A DNA stretch of 64,000 nucleotides from Apostichopus japonicus (Eukaryota > Echinodermata > Holothuroidea > Aspidochirotida > Stichopodidae): contig NC_092562.1 of the NCBI RefSeq assembly GCF_037975245.1, forward strand, positions 12,996,001 to 13,060,000, given 5' to 3'. The notes beneath the pieces are model-generated. The model did not search any database, was not told the DNA's origin, and saw only the letters and a list, made by a program, of their open reading frames with translations. The position numbers were made by a program, and so were the translations under genes. Within the stretch, counting starts at the first letter, position 1. The number at the start of each line of letters is the position of its first letter. Positions 33,556-45,711 of this stretch are shown one piece after another.

Positions 33556-36500
33556 AGGTCATCTCTAAACTTTTAGAAATATTTTTAACCACAGTGTTAA
33601 AGTTAATAATTGAAGTTAATAATTAACAGCTAAAGTTAATTATCAGTATAGCTAATTAACAGCTAATTAACAGCTAAAGTAATAATTAACAGCTGAAGTT
33701 AATAATTAACAGCTTATTAATAGCTCAAAGATAACAGTCAAACATTTGATCAGTTTTCAGTATTTCATTCCTGATAATGGTCTAGTGACTGTGACAGCTT
33801 TCTGTGACAATTTGACCTCAGAGAAGCCATGTTGCTGTGGTACCCCATGTCACTCGGTGCAACTGAGGTTTAAATACTAATTTGTTGAAATATTGTTTGG
33901 ATACAAAATTGGCAAATCATTTCACTCTCGTTTGTTTTTTATATCGCCAAAGTGTACAAAGAATCTCCAAATTTAATATGACTCTCGTCCATATAAACAA
34001 AGGGTTTAATACCTACCGTCCGTTTTTCGTTCTGTTATTATTTTTTCGTCCTCATTGGTAGGATTTTGCAATTTTTTTTTTTTTTTTGGTTATTTCTTCA
34101 TGAATACAAAATTGAATTGATTTCAAAACTTGTGCTGTCAATTAGTAGGTGCTTGACATTTTAAATTTATCCTTAAAATGCTTAAAAATATTTTAGGTAT
34201 TGCAGACAATATTTGGTCTACAAAATTAGTTCCACTTTGAAAAGAAAATATGCCGCTTTTGAATGTGGCATCACTGGATCTCTGTGTCAAGGATTTCCAA
34301 TTAAAAGATGTATCAAAAGTTAGGGTAGAATATCAAACTAATTGTTGCATAATATTTGCAATAGGTTTTGGTTTGGCAGAAAAGAATTTGTTAAAAAAAA
34401 AAAAAAAAAAATCATAGTCTCACATTTAAATGCAGCTGTTTGAAGTTTGACGTTTTTTTTAAATTTTTTTTTATAACAAGTCGAAGTATTATTATACAAG
34501 TGGAAAATGGAAAAATGACTGTAAAATTGTTAAAAACAATGGAAAAAAATTGTTAATTCCAAATGAATGTTAATTACTTGGTAAGAATAACATTCTATTT
34601 CTAAAAAATGAAAATCACACATTAAAAAATGAATATCAAAGAAGAAGAGAAGGAAATTATAATCCTGTTTTTGACAAGTTTATACAGATAATGAGCAGCT
34701 AGGACCTGAACTTTACTAACAATGATATTTGCATGAATACCTCGGTCTAAAGAGTCACAGATTTAATTACAACAACAACAACAAATAATTTCAAAAAACA
34801 TGATATTAATAGTAGCATCTATCAATTAAAAATCGAAATAAAATGGTTCTTTCATACTCATCTGTGGAAAATACCACTGTAAAATATTGGCTGGAGTGGG
34901 CATGTTACTAACATGATGTTAGCATGTTAGTCATATTGGTTTTAAGTAAAGGTTGCCGATGGGAGATGGGAATGGTGAACATGTAGCTATAGGTGCAACT
35001 GCAAGAGAGGGAGGGGTGTGGGTGTGTCGAAAGAACATGGAACGGGGGGGGGTAGGTGTGAGGGGTAGGTTTCAATTGAGGTTCACATCCAGCCGTTGAC
35101 CGGTGTACTGGCGCTGCTTGACTGAACACTTGAGCAATTTCTAAAAACAAATGTTTTGGGTATCGGCTGGAATGGTAAATTCGAATAAAAGGTGCCATTT
35201 AGTTTTTCTTACAGATGAAATGAAATGTGTAGGATGTAGGCAGTGTTCTCCTTTGTTATTCCCATAGAATGAAGTTTAAACAAAAGTTCCTTTTTTTTTT
35301 TCTTTTTTGGTGTGTCCCTTCAGATGGTATTGATGATTAAACGAGGGATATACTTTCGTAGCTAATATACAAAATTGACCCATGATGATCAAATGCAATG
35401 TAGAGACAGTTATTGTCTGTTCGGGATCGTTGTACAAGTGCGTCATCAGATAATTGTAAAGTATATAATAAATAAAAGAAACTTAATTTTGTAAATAAGA
35501 AATATAAAGATGTGTTATACGTGTAGATACAAAACAAGGACAGAGTCAGTGTCGACCTTGGTACCCGACACTCAAATATGGCGATTAAAGAAGTTTTGGA
35601 GCTGTTCCTTTTGCTTTCATCATTTCTTTTGCGGGGGAGGGGGAAAGGAGAGGGGTTAAATTCGTCAAAAGTCTTGAGTTAATCTATTTGTTTATGAGAT
35701 TGTAGTCGATAGTGATAATTGCATTCTTTTTGAAGCAATAACAAAAAATCATGTCAAAACTACTAAGTTTTTTTTCCGGGGAAAAAAAGCAACAAATAAA
35801 TTAATAGTCAAAAATAAAAACGGGGAAAAAAATAAGGGGGAAGTCAATTCCTTTATGGTTACATTTATGAATATGATTTTTTACCCTTCACAGCTATGAG
35901 GGGTTTGTGTCTCCTTTTAGAGATACAAAAGGTATCTCTCCCCCCACCCCCACCCCTTTAAAGGAATTAAAGTGGATTTACTTGCACCCTAATTCTGGGT
36001 GTAAGTGCATCAACTTAACCAAGTTTCATGAAGTTACATGAAGTAAGACAAAAGAGGCTGATATATATTATGTTGTTATGTGACATAACTAAATGCCAGT
36101 TTTTTAGTTTTTTTTTAGTTTGTTTGTTGATTTGTTTGTATTGTTTTTGCTTCTATGCCAATATTTGTGTGACAAAGTTTTTGTTTTCAATTTAATACAT
36201 ACTGAAAACGGACGTTATGACTTAATATGGTTCTCAGTATATTTCCTTTGTTATTATAATAATTTCTGATAGATTTCCTTGATGTTATTATTTCTTTGTA
36301 AATACAATTAATTCACTGTAAAAATTATGTTTATTTTGAATAATTGTTTGCATGAACATAAATGTTCTTCTTTATCTTTTTGTTGTTGAAATATTGCATT
36401 TTTTCTAATTGAAAAAACCCCATCTGATACAGAATTTTTGGTGGAGGGGGAGGGGGGGGGGAGGGAGGTTAATCCAGTAATTGTTGAATAACATAGAAAC

Positions 36501-37000
36501 AAAAATATACAAAGGTTACATACTTCAAAACAAGTTTACTATTACTACTGTTTACATGGTGTTGTCATGGATTTGTTTCAACCTATGTTTTTGAGTAAGC
36601 CAATCATGTGACTTGGAATTTGCATGATGAGAGTGGTATGCAGGGGAAGGGAGGAGAGGCAGGAGGTGGGGGTAGATTTATATTGTAAATGTTTTTGGAC
36701 ATCCCATGCCCAATCATACCTACCAAAGTTTGAAGTGCTTAGGGTGTGGGAGGAGTTTGCTGCAATAATTGTTTGCACTAATTTGACCTTTCATCAAATG
36801 CTCCGTCACGTTTGGTATTAAGTCTGATAGGCCAAATGTGTGTCGAGGATTGCGTCAAGGCCACAAGGTTTTTGGTTGTTTAACCTTTAACTTTATGATG
36901 TCATAACTACAGAAGTACTACATTCCTTGCCCCGGCACACAGCTATGTTGGAAGTCCGTCAGCCTTACGGCTTATAGGAGACATTGGCAGCACATTTGTT
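33556..37000. other. Intergenic AT-rich region
   Basis: Begins with a short (AGTTAATAATTAACAGCTAA)n-type array at 33600-33725. Poly-T/poly-A runs are at 34071-34088 and 34394-34410, and a G-rich run is at 36444-36468. No gene-like open frame, splice-bounded exon or element was recognised. Confidence 0.4.
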
Positions 37001-37448
37001 GGTTTCCCGAAGGGAAAACTATGGAGGCACTCTGACCCACCGTCCTTGCAAACTTGTGAGGATGACCGCGGATACAAAGTCGTCAATGACTATAACCTCA
37101 TGGCCGGAATAGCAGGCAGGTAAAGGTGCAGAGGTCACCAAACACAGGAGGCGGAGGAGGGTGGATTGTTGTGCGTTGGCAATTAAAAGAATCCAAACTA
37201 CAGTATGGGATGAGGGCGGTATTCAAGTACTTAGCATGCAAAGACTGCGGATGTGTGACCTGATTAATTCACTTTGGCTTCGGCTTTGGCTTTTCGTATG
37301 CTGCCGTTCTGGACGAATCTAACCGTAACGGTAATTAACGACTTTGCGATTCGTGTGATAGTTATTGCTGACTTTGCAATCCGAGTTCCACCTCGCAATT
37401 TTGCAAGGACGGTAAGAGTGACTCCATAGTTTTCCCTTTCGGTAAACC
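37001..37448. mobile_element. Inverted-repeat element, 448 bp
   Basis: The left arm starts GGTTTCCCGAAGGGAAAACT at 37001. The right arm, ending at 37448, reads on the other strand GGTTTACCGAAAGGGAAAAC. The arms continue in similarity (ATGGAG.CACTCT, CCGTCCTTGCAAA, GCGAGG/GTGAGG) for about 85-90 bp. The centre is unique. No matching duplication is seen outside, so the class is open. Confidence 0.6.
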
Positions 37449-37933
37449 AAAAAGTGAGGGGCAAACAATTTCGACTTTGTTCGAAAGTTCAAGATCAAAA
37501 AGGGGAGGTATATATGACACGGTACATTTATCGTAAATGAATGTCTGGCGACATTTTTGCTATATATACAGGATTTGAACGGGAAAACAATTCAATTAAA
37601 TTTCATAAACATGCTCGCAACATACACATTGACGCATAGTAACTGACCAGAGAATGATATCTTTCGTTATGTTTGAATATGGTCTTAGATACATATCTAT
37701 ATCATAGCAAGGTTGAAGCCAAACTTCAGAAATAATTTATGTTAGAGCATGTGATCTATATACCTGCACACCAATCCTGTCTTACATGTAGGATTTAGCA
37801 AAGGCGATTAATTAAGTCAGACTCGCTCTCCCAACTTTCTCCGCATTTAACTTACCATGTAACATTGGAAATAAAGCCAGTGTTTCCGTTGGAGCGCCCA
37901 GAAATTCCCGAAAAGGTAGTTTGTATTCTTCTG

Positions 37934-38522
37934 TATAGGACATTATCCCTACTTGACTGTGATACTTAATTTACGTAAATAGCGCCACCATTTTTGGCTT
38001 GTACCGTATTTTGTCTGCATCGTGTTTGGCAATTTGGCGCCAAAAGAGATCAATTTGAGGTGACTCGTTAGAAAGGTTTCAGCATCTTCGCTTCTGTTGG
38101 TTTGGAGTTTGGGAGAGTTGTATTTGAAAGTTTTGCACTGAAAGCGTTTTCATCCCAAACTAATTGGACGTCTTTTTTTTTCCAAATGGGAGCATTCCTC
38201 TTCCCCTTTCTCCTGCATGCTTTTCCAAATATTTCATATATTCCCCGTTCCCCTTTTCACATCTGTTCCCTCCCTCTGTCCTTGTCCCCCCCCCCCCCCC
38301 CTTAGTCCCTGCTCTCTTCTTGTTTCTTCTGCTCTCAGGTCATTCCCACTATTCCTCTGTTCCTTCACTGATATCCTTCCTAATCCCACGCTTCTCCCCA
38401 CGTCTCCATGCTCTTCATTGCTTTCAAATATATTTTACTTCACCTTCGTCTGCCCTCCGTTCCCCTCCAAACTGTTTCGTTTTCAGTCTTCGGTGCTCGA
38501 TGTAAAGGACATACATGTATAT
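37934..38522 (+). repeat. 590-bp repeat, copy 1
   Basis: Starts TATAGGACATTATCCCTAC. Includes GCGCCACCATTTTTGGCTTG, TTTGGCGCCAAAAGAGATCA, a C/T-rich centre with a poly-C run, and ends GATGTAAAGGACATACATGT. Copies 2 and 3 are at 40221-40716 and 40717-41300. Short proline/serine-rich frames over it arise from the C/T-rich strand and differ between copies by frameshifts, so I do not call a gene. Confidence 0.85.
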
Positions 38523-38640
38523 AGTCAGGTGACTTAGCAAATTTAACGTTACCGGCCGGACAAAAGTACCAAATTTGGCATGGAGTTTCTTTTCGACCTG
38601 TCTATTGATTTTATCCGTGGAACCCACTGAATCGGTTCCG

Positions 38641-39010
38641 ATTTTCCAAGATGGCGGCCAAAATCCAAGATGGCCGCCAGAAAAAAAGGAAATGTCAAAT
38701 CTGGCTGTAAAAATCGGAGATGAACAAATGAGGGGTAAATTCAGGTGTTTCCGGGGTCACTGAAACATGATGGTCATGGCATGTTGCTTGTGTAACCCAC
38801 TTCCAAGATGGCGGCCAAAATTCAAGATGGCCGCCAGAAAAAAGGAAATGTCATATATCTGGCTGTAAAAATAGGATATGAACAAATGAGGGGTCAATTA
38901 AGGTGTTTCCGGGCTCACTGAAACAGATGATGCTCATGGTATGTTGCTTGGGCCACCCACTTCCAAGATGGCGGCCAGAATCCAAGATTGCCGCCCGAAA
39001 AAAAAGGAAA
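38641..39010. repeat. About 158-bp tandem repeat with AAGATGGCGGCC
   Basis: Three units, with AAGATGGCGGCC at 38648, 38805 and 38965 and a second AAGATGGCCGCC (AAGATTGCCGCC in the third) a few bases on. Shared blocks include AAAGGAAATGTCA, GATGAACAAATGAGGGG and GGTGTTTCCGG. Confidence 0.85.
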
Positions 39011-39594
39011 TTTCATATATATTCATTCTCCAGACCCCCTGTGCCCTTTACTGATCGGGACCATCAAACCTTCCGTCCTCAAACGTGTAAATGAAACCGG
39101 GTTAGCACCCTGACTATATGTTATGGCTGGTATTCTAATTGTGTCACTTTGGCTCAGGAAGCCACTTAGGACTTATTGGGGAACTTTGAGGTGTGATCGA
39201 CTGTGGATAGACACTGTCGCAAAGCCCGTTATTATATGGGAGTTACGAGTGTCATGTAAGACTGATTACATTGAGTCAACTATATAATAGGGTAACTTGA
39301 GGGAAAACCGACCAGATGTGAATACCGACTCATTGGGCGATTTTGTACGATTGTGCACCCTTCATAAACACAACGTCAATTGTGCGAACAACACACGCTA
39401 AGTCAGGTCACTAGTCATCTGAGGTATTTAGGTCGTTCTTTTCGAACCTGTACTCCAGGGCTGCTGTTAGCGAGGATCTCCATGAAGACTTGTTGTCTGG
39501 TAAAGACAAGCCCCCCCCCCCCCCTCCCTTAGAGTAAAAACGATAGCTTGGGTTCGAATCTCTCCGTTGGTGAGCTCTGAACAGCGGTAGCAGC

Positions 39595-40217
39595 GATGAA
39601 GAAGTCCCCCGGTCCCGATGGCCTCCCTGCTGAGTTCTATAGGACCTTCTGGAGGTTCTCGGTGGGGACTTGAGAGACGTGTTCGCTACCGCTTTGCAGT
39701 TGAATTACATGAGCCAAAAACAGAGGGCTGGAAATATTGTTCTCCTCCCAAAGTCGGGAGACCCTTTGGACCCTAATAGGCGTCCAATAACGCTGTTAAA
39801 TGTGGACTACAAAATCCTGGCCAAAGCATTAGGAAATCGCTTAGCGGATGTGATGCCGGATATTGTGGGTCCTCTCCATACTTTGCTGTGCGAGGCAAGT
39901 GTATTCAACATAACCTCTGGTTGATGAGAGACTTGATCGAGTTTGTTAAAGTTCGTGATTTGCCATGTGCACTGGTCTCCTTGGACCAGGAGAAGTCCTT
40001 TGACATGGTAGATCACGACTTTCTGTTCAGATCGTTAGAGTCCTTCGGATTGAACTCAGTGTTTTTTGTTGGGTCTCCTTACTATATAAGGACGTCACGA
40101 GCATGGTCACTGTTAACGGATTTACTTCTGGTCCCTTCCCGGTTCGAAGGGGAGTCCGTCAGGGTTGTCCCCTCTCCCCGTTGTTGTATGTTCTCTTCAG
40201 CGAAACGCTCAGTACAA
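39595..40217 (+). pseudogene. Broken LINE reverse transcriptase (L1/Tx1-like)
   Basis: The reading KKSPGPDGLPAEFYRTFWRF is followed by a frameshift near 39660. Next comes a stretch with GNIVLLPKSGDPLDPNRRPI and LLNVDYKILAKALGNRL, a second frameshift near 39880, then LPCALVSLDQEKSFDMVDHD, and a third near 40070 before SMVTVNGFTSGPF and RRGVRQGCPLSPLLYVLF. These are the early conserved blocks of an L1/Tx1-group reverse transcriptase. The catalytic F/YADD block is absent because the 590-bp repeat copy 2 takes over at about 40218. Not functional. Confidence 0.85.
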
Positions 40218-40220
40218 TAG

Positions 40221-40716
40221 TTTGGCAAGTATTTGGCGCCAAAAGAGATCAATTTGAGGTGAATCGTTAAAAAGGTTTCGGCATCTTCGCTTCTGTTGGT
40301 TTGGAGTTTGGGAGAGTGGTATTTGGGAGTTTTGCACTGAAAGCGTTTTCATCCTAAACAAATTGGACGTCATGTTTTTCAAATGGTAGCATTCCTCTTC
40401 CCCTTTCTCCTGCATGCTTCTCCAAATATTTTCATTTACTGTCCGTTCCCCTTTTCACATCTGTTCCCTCCCTCTGTCCTTGTCCCCTCCCTTAGTCCCT
40501 GCTCTCTTCTTGTTTCTTCTGCTCTCAGGTCATTCCCACTATTCCTCTCAGTGTTCCGTCACTGATCCCCTTCCTAATCCCACGCTTCTCCCCCGCGTCT
40601 CCATGCTCTTCATTGCTTTCAAATATACTTTACTTCACCTTCGTCTGCCCTCCGTTCCCCTCCAAACTGTTTCGTTTTCAGTCTTCGGTGCCCGATGTAA
40701 AGGACATACATGTATA
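40221..40716 (+). repeat. 590-bp repeat, copy 2 (5' truncated)
   Basis: Picks up at TTTGGCAAGTATTTGGCGCC and runs to GGACATACATGTATAGGACA, where copy 3 begins without a gap. Its first 100 bp or so are missing where the reverse transcriptase fragment abuts. Confidence 0.85.
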
Positions 40717-41300
40717 GGACATTATCCCTCCATAACTATGATACTTAATTTACGTAAATAGCGCCCCCATTTTTGGCTTGTACCGTATTTTGTCTGTATC
40801 GTGTTTGGCAAGTATTTGGAGCCAAAAGAAATCAGTTTGAGGTGAATCGTTAAAAAAGGTTTCAGCATCTTCGCTTCTGTTGGTTTGAAGTTTGGGAGAG
40901 TGGTATTTGGAAGTTTTGTACTGAAAGCGTTTTCATCCCAAACTAATTGGACGCCTTTTTTTCAAATGGGAGCATTCCTCTTCCCCTTTCACCTGCAAGC
41001 TTTTCCAAATATTTCCATCTATTCCCCGTTCCCCTTTTCGCATCTGTTCCCTCCCTCTGTCCTTGTCCCTCCCCCACCCCCTTAGTCCCTGCTATCTTCT
41101 TGTTTCTTCTGCTCTCAGGTCATTCCTACTATTCCTCTGTTCCTTCACTGATCCCCTTCCTAATCCCACGCTTTTCCCCGCGTCTCCATGCCCTTCATTG
41201 CTTTCAAATATATTTTACTTCACCTTCGTCTGCCCTCCATTCCCCTCCAAACTGTTTCGTTTACAGTCTTCGGTGCCCGATGTAAAGGACATACATACAT
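40717..41300 (+). repeat. 590-bp repeat, copy 3
   Basis: Full-length tandem neighbour of copy 2, from GGACATTATCCCTCCATAAC to GGACATACATACATAAAG. It lacks the long poly-C run of copy 1. Confidence 0.85.
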
Positions 41301-41473
41301 AAAGTCGTTTCTGAAAACCTAGACAATCCAAAAGGTGTTAAGTAAGGTTCATGGAAAAGTCTCTCTGCAAGTGGCTTTACTGTAGCAAATTTGATGACTA
41401 AGTTACATATTTTTTTTGACTTGCTCAAAGTTCAAGCAATCAAAAGTCGTCACCTTAATCCATTGAGTTATTT

Positions 41474-42310
41474 GACATGTTAAGAATTAAGATAATTGAA
41501 GTGGAGACGGCAACTGTTTAAAGTTAACTCCTGCTTACAAAAGAGGATTGACACCGTCCAAATACACATATTCTTTACTTTACACGTTTCACGTGACGCG
41601 TCAGTGAACATACGATCATTGTGGGTCAAATTGGTGGAAAAGTTGCTGTTTTTGTAACGAGCGCCATCTTAATAAAAGTTAAGATCATTGAGGTGGAGCC
41701 AAGTGTTGAAAAATAAATTTCCGCTTACAAAAGAGGATTAAAAACCAATTACATATTCTTTACTTTACACGTTTCACGTGACGCGTCAGTGAACACACGA
41801 TCATGTGGGTCAAGTTGGTAGAAAAGTTGCTGTTTTTGTAACGAGCGCCATCTTAATAAAAGTTAAGATCATTGAGGTGGAGCCAAGTGTTGAAAAATAA
41901 ATTTCCGCTTACAAAAGAGGATTGAAAACCAAATACAACTATTCTTGTCTTCACACGTTTCACGTGACGCGTCAGTGAACACACGATCATGTGGGTCAAG
42001 TTGGTAGAAAAGTTGCTGTTTTTGTAAAGAGCGCCATCTTAATAAAAGTTAAGATCATTGAGGTGGAGCCAAGTGTTGAAAAATAAACTTCCGCTTACAA
42101 AAGAGGATTGAAAACCAGATACACATATTCTTTTCTTTACACGTTTCACGTGACGCGTCAGTGAACATACGACAATGTGGGTGCAATTTGTGGGGAAAGT
42201 CGCTGTTTTTGTAACGAGCGCCATCTTGAAGAATTAAGATCATGGAGGTGGAGACAAGTGTTGAAAAATAACACTCGCTTACAAAAGAGGATTGGAAACC
42301 AAGCTCACAT
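41474..42310 (+). repeat. About 186-bp tandem repeat, 4.5 units
   Basis: GCGCCATCTT occurs at 41661, 41845, 42031 and 42218, and TTTCACGTGACGCGTCAGTG at about 186-bp steps (41588, 41770, 41958, 42144). Each unit therefore has a CACGTG E-box core, an ACGCGT palindrome and the inverse of AAGATGGCGC. Other shared blocks are GAGGTGGAGCCAAGTGTTGA and CTTACAAAAGAGGATTG. Confidence 0.9.
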
Positions 42311-44079
42311 TTTTCTTCTGCTTTTCTTCAAACATATGCAAGACTTTGCATGAACCTCTAGCAAGACCAACGAGACGGTACTCCAACGAAAAACAACTTT
42401 AATGCAATGAACATTTAATTGTTGGACGCGTAAAGGATCATGAAATAAGGCTAATATTGGGTACGGAGCAACCCTTACATTGAAAGGGGCATGAATAATT
42501 GATTCGGTTTACAGCTTGTGGAAATTCAAGTTCATGTTAGACGCAGTGATTTAAGAAATGTCTATACGAATTATTAATATCTCCACAACGTACAGGTTTT
42601 AGTTTGCGGGTCTATAGGCTGTTTATTGCTTAGAATAACCCTACTCCACATATAGGGTTATACTACTCGTGATGTTTTTTTTTTTCTGGTTTAGCCAGTG
42701 GTCTATCAGTTTCCCCCTTTTGAACTCACTTTTCTTAATTGTCTTAACGTTTAACAAACTCCTTTATCGGCATACGACATCATTCCATTGCAGTCATATA
42801 TTAAGCAGTACAGCATTGCAAACAACTCACTCTTTCTAAGTTTCAATACGTCACAATAGAACCGACTTAGAAACTACTTTGATGAGGTTTGAACTTGGAT
42901 GATTCATGGTATCAGAAGGTGTCGATTTGTCCGGCTAAGTTCGAGGAAACAGTTACACCTTACATGGCGTTTTACAAACATATAGCACAGCATTAACAGT
43001 TAATATATCACAGCAGTGACGATGCATAATAGTATAATAATCGGTGGAACTGCTGTGGTTTGTTCGCCGGATGAAAGTGTAAAGTGAAAAGCCAAGTATG
43101 GCGAGACCACTGGACCGAAACTATTGACATCGAAATGTCAATCAAAGGAATGACAAAAAGACGAACAACACACAAAGTAGCGGGAAGGAAAGGGTTGCGT
43201 GTTCAAATTATGCAGTAGTCTACTTTTTCGAACTAGTATAACGCTATGGGAAATTCAGTAGTGTTTGGTGAAATGAAAAAAAAAAAATGTCGATTTAGGT
43301 AAACCAATGAAAATGAATTTATCACGAAGGGAGCGGTGGGGGAAGGGGAGGCGGGAGGTGGCAGGGGGGGATTCAATAGTCTCAATGTATCATTTTATCT
43401 TGTGAAATAAAGCGAAAATTACGCTTTCCTTCAATCTAAACCAAAGCCCTATCTGTTTATTCGACTATGAAGCGTTACATCTAGTTACTGTCATGTTCAT
43501 ACAACTGAGATAATATTAAAATTACCCCTCACCCTCCCCCCACAACAAATATGTAGCTCCTTTAGCTGAGTACAGTTTCTTGGCAAACAGTGTATACGGT
43601 ATATATACTAATGTTTATTAAAATGTATATGAAGCTACTATGACGAGTGTCTTTTTATCGAAATATAAAGGATTAAGTGAACAACAACCCCGCCATCTCG
43701 ACCCCCACCCCCTCCCCCCCCCACACACCATAGACTTTCATTGTACTATAGAATGTACCGGTGCTTTGATAGATAGACACTTATTCAGCCAATGATCAGA
43801 TAAATGGATATTGGGAATTGTGTGATCAACTACAATTTTATTTTTTGTACTTTTATGGTAGCTAGGGCTTTGAAAAGACAAAATCGCCCCAAAACCCCCA
43901 AACTAACAAAATCTACGTCAATAGATATGTTATGTGAAATTATACCCTATAGTGTTGAAACCTTTAGCAAGGTCACACAATTTCGAATAACCCTAACGGT
44001 GGCTTAAGTTATCGTGTATACTGTATATGCAATTATCACACCATATCGTCTATTCATATCGTCTGTTGTTATTTCACAG
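42311..44079. other. Intergenic or intronic, unassigned
   Basis: No gene recognised. A G-rich run lies at 43330-43370 and a C-rich run at 43700-43725. Confidence 0.4.
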
Positions 44080-44153
44080 GACTCCACCCTTAGTGATATA
44101 ACCAACCACAGGCTAGTATTCAGTTTGTTTGACGTCATCAAAACAATCTCAGA
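44080..44153 (+). other. Candidate orphan exon
   Basis: TTATTTCACAG|GACTCC at the left and CAGA|GTAAGC at the right bound 74 nt. These are open in one frame only, reading DSTLSDITNHRLVFSLFDVI, KTIS. No partner exon was found and there is no family match. It includes a CRE-like TGACGTCA at 44130-44137. Could be chance. Confidence 0.2.
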
Positions 44154-44503
44154 GTAAGCATATACTGTAGTTAATTATACCATGCATATCATGCATGACT
44201 TGGTATATTTGTTTTTTGTTTTTTGGGCGCTTTTCATTGGTTACTGCACAGGAACCCAATTTATGACAAGTTGTGTATTCATGCAACGTGCTATCTACCG
44301 TAGGCAAGGGGACTGCGTAACACCAATAGTAAGCATATACTGTAGTTATACCATGCATATCATGCATGACTTGGTATCTTTGTTTGGTTTTTTTTGGGGC
44401 GCTTTTCATTGGTTGCTGTACAGGAACCCAATTTATGGCAAGTTGTGTATCCATGCATGCAACGTGCTATCTACCGTAGGCAAGGGGACTGCGTAACACA
44501 ATA
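44154..44503 (+). repeat. 175-bp direct duplication
   Basis: Two head-to-tail copies begin at GTAAGCATATACTGTAGTTA (44154 and 44329). They share ATACCATGCATATCATGCAT, GGCGCTTTTCATTGGTT and CTACCGTAGGCAAGGGGACT. They differ by a few substitutions and indels in T-runs. Confidence 0.9.
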
Positions 44504-45559
44504 GTGTATTTAGAACTGAGAACCCCACCTACAAGTAAAGGGTCATATTTCTGAACGCACGACTGAACAGTATCTTATCTAGTGCCAGAAATATGCTGAG
44601 AAAAATCAACCCAACCAAACAATGGAACGAATATTTCATTGTTGGCGATCATCAAAGTGTTGCATGCGGCAGACAATATGCACGTTAACTCAATCATTGG
44701 ACCATGAAACCTTTTCACAAACGGGATTTTGGTTGAATCAGTCAACTGCAAGATCAAGGCCGGAATTCAGTCACCGTACTTTGTTAAGAAAGACAAAATA
44801 TTGCAAAAACACACGGTTCTGGTTCTTGATTCCTTTATGGCCTCAAAAGTACCCACAAGTTCAAGGTTACATACTGTACACGATATAGTGAGGCATGATA
44901 TCTGTATATGCGCTACCCAATCTTCAGTTGTTGTCGATTTGATGTAATTTATAACAGTAATATAATATAATATTATATCATATAATAAGTATATCATTCA
45001 CATTAGAGCCCTGATATTAAACCAAATCATTATCTTGACCAGTGGCGGATTTTTTCCCGCTTTTTTTTTTACCTGCGCAAAGGGTCTGCGCAAGTAGGAG
45101 GTATCCCCTCCACCTTTGGGAAATTTCTGTATATGATTGACTTTTGAAGTAAACTTTAGCCCAAGATTGTTTCCACTTCTTGTTCCCCTTATATAATATC
45201 ATCGATTTCTTCATTCTTTGGGAAATGTTTGGCGGACCTTCCTAAAAACTGTAGGCGTCTCTAAATAGATATCGTCACTTGGAATACTGTAATGGCCTGC
45301 GGCTTATGTCGATTGAAATCAGTCATTAGCCAAATGGACTGTATAATCTGTACTAACATTCGGTTTATTGCGAAAATGTACTTTTCCATGGGAGGGTCCA
45401 TACTGTTACAAGTACCAGGGAATTAAAGAGTACCGTACCGATAAAGTCCAATAATGCTACCATTAGTAGTATCCAGTTTTTCAAGAAAAAAGAAATTGAA
45501 ATGGTTTGGGAGAATTGGGGGAGGGGTTATCCGAAGATAGGGAGGAGACGGAATATATG
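44504..45559. other. Unassigned region
   Basis: Contains a CAGTGGCGGATT-type hAT-like left end at 45041 without a recognisable right end. No exon is called. Confidence 0.35.

Positions 45560-45711
<152 letters not shown>

Noticed and set aside
38102-38537. Pro/Ser/Leu-rich open frames in the 590-bp repeat
   Set aside because: The frames differ between the three copies by indels and reflect a C/T-rich strand, not conserved coding.
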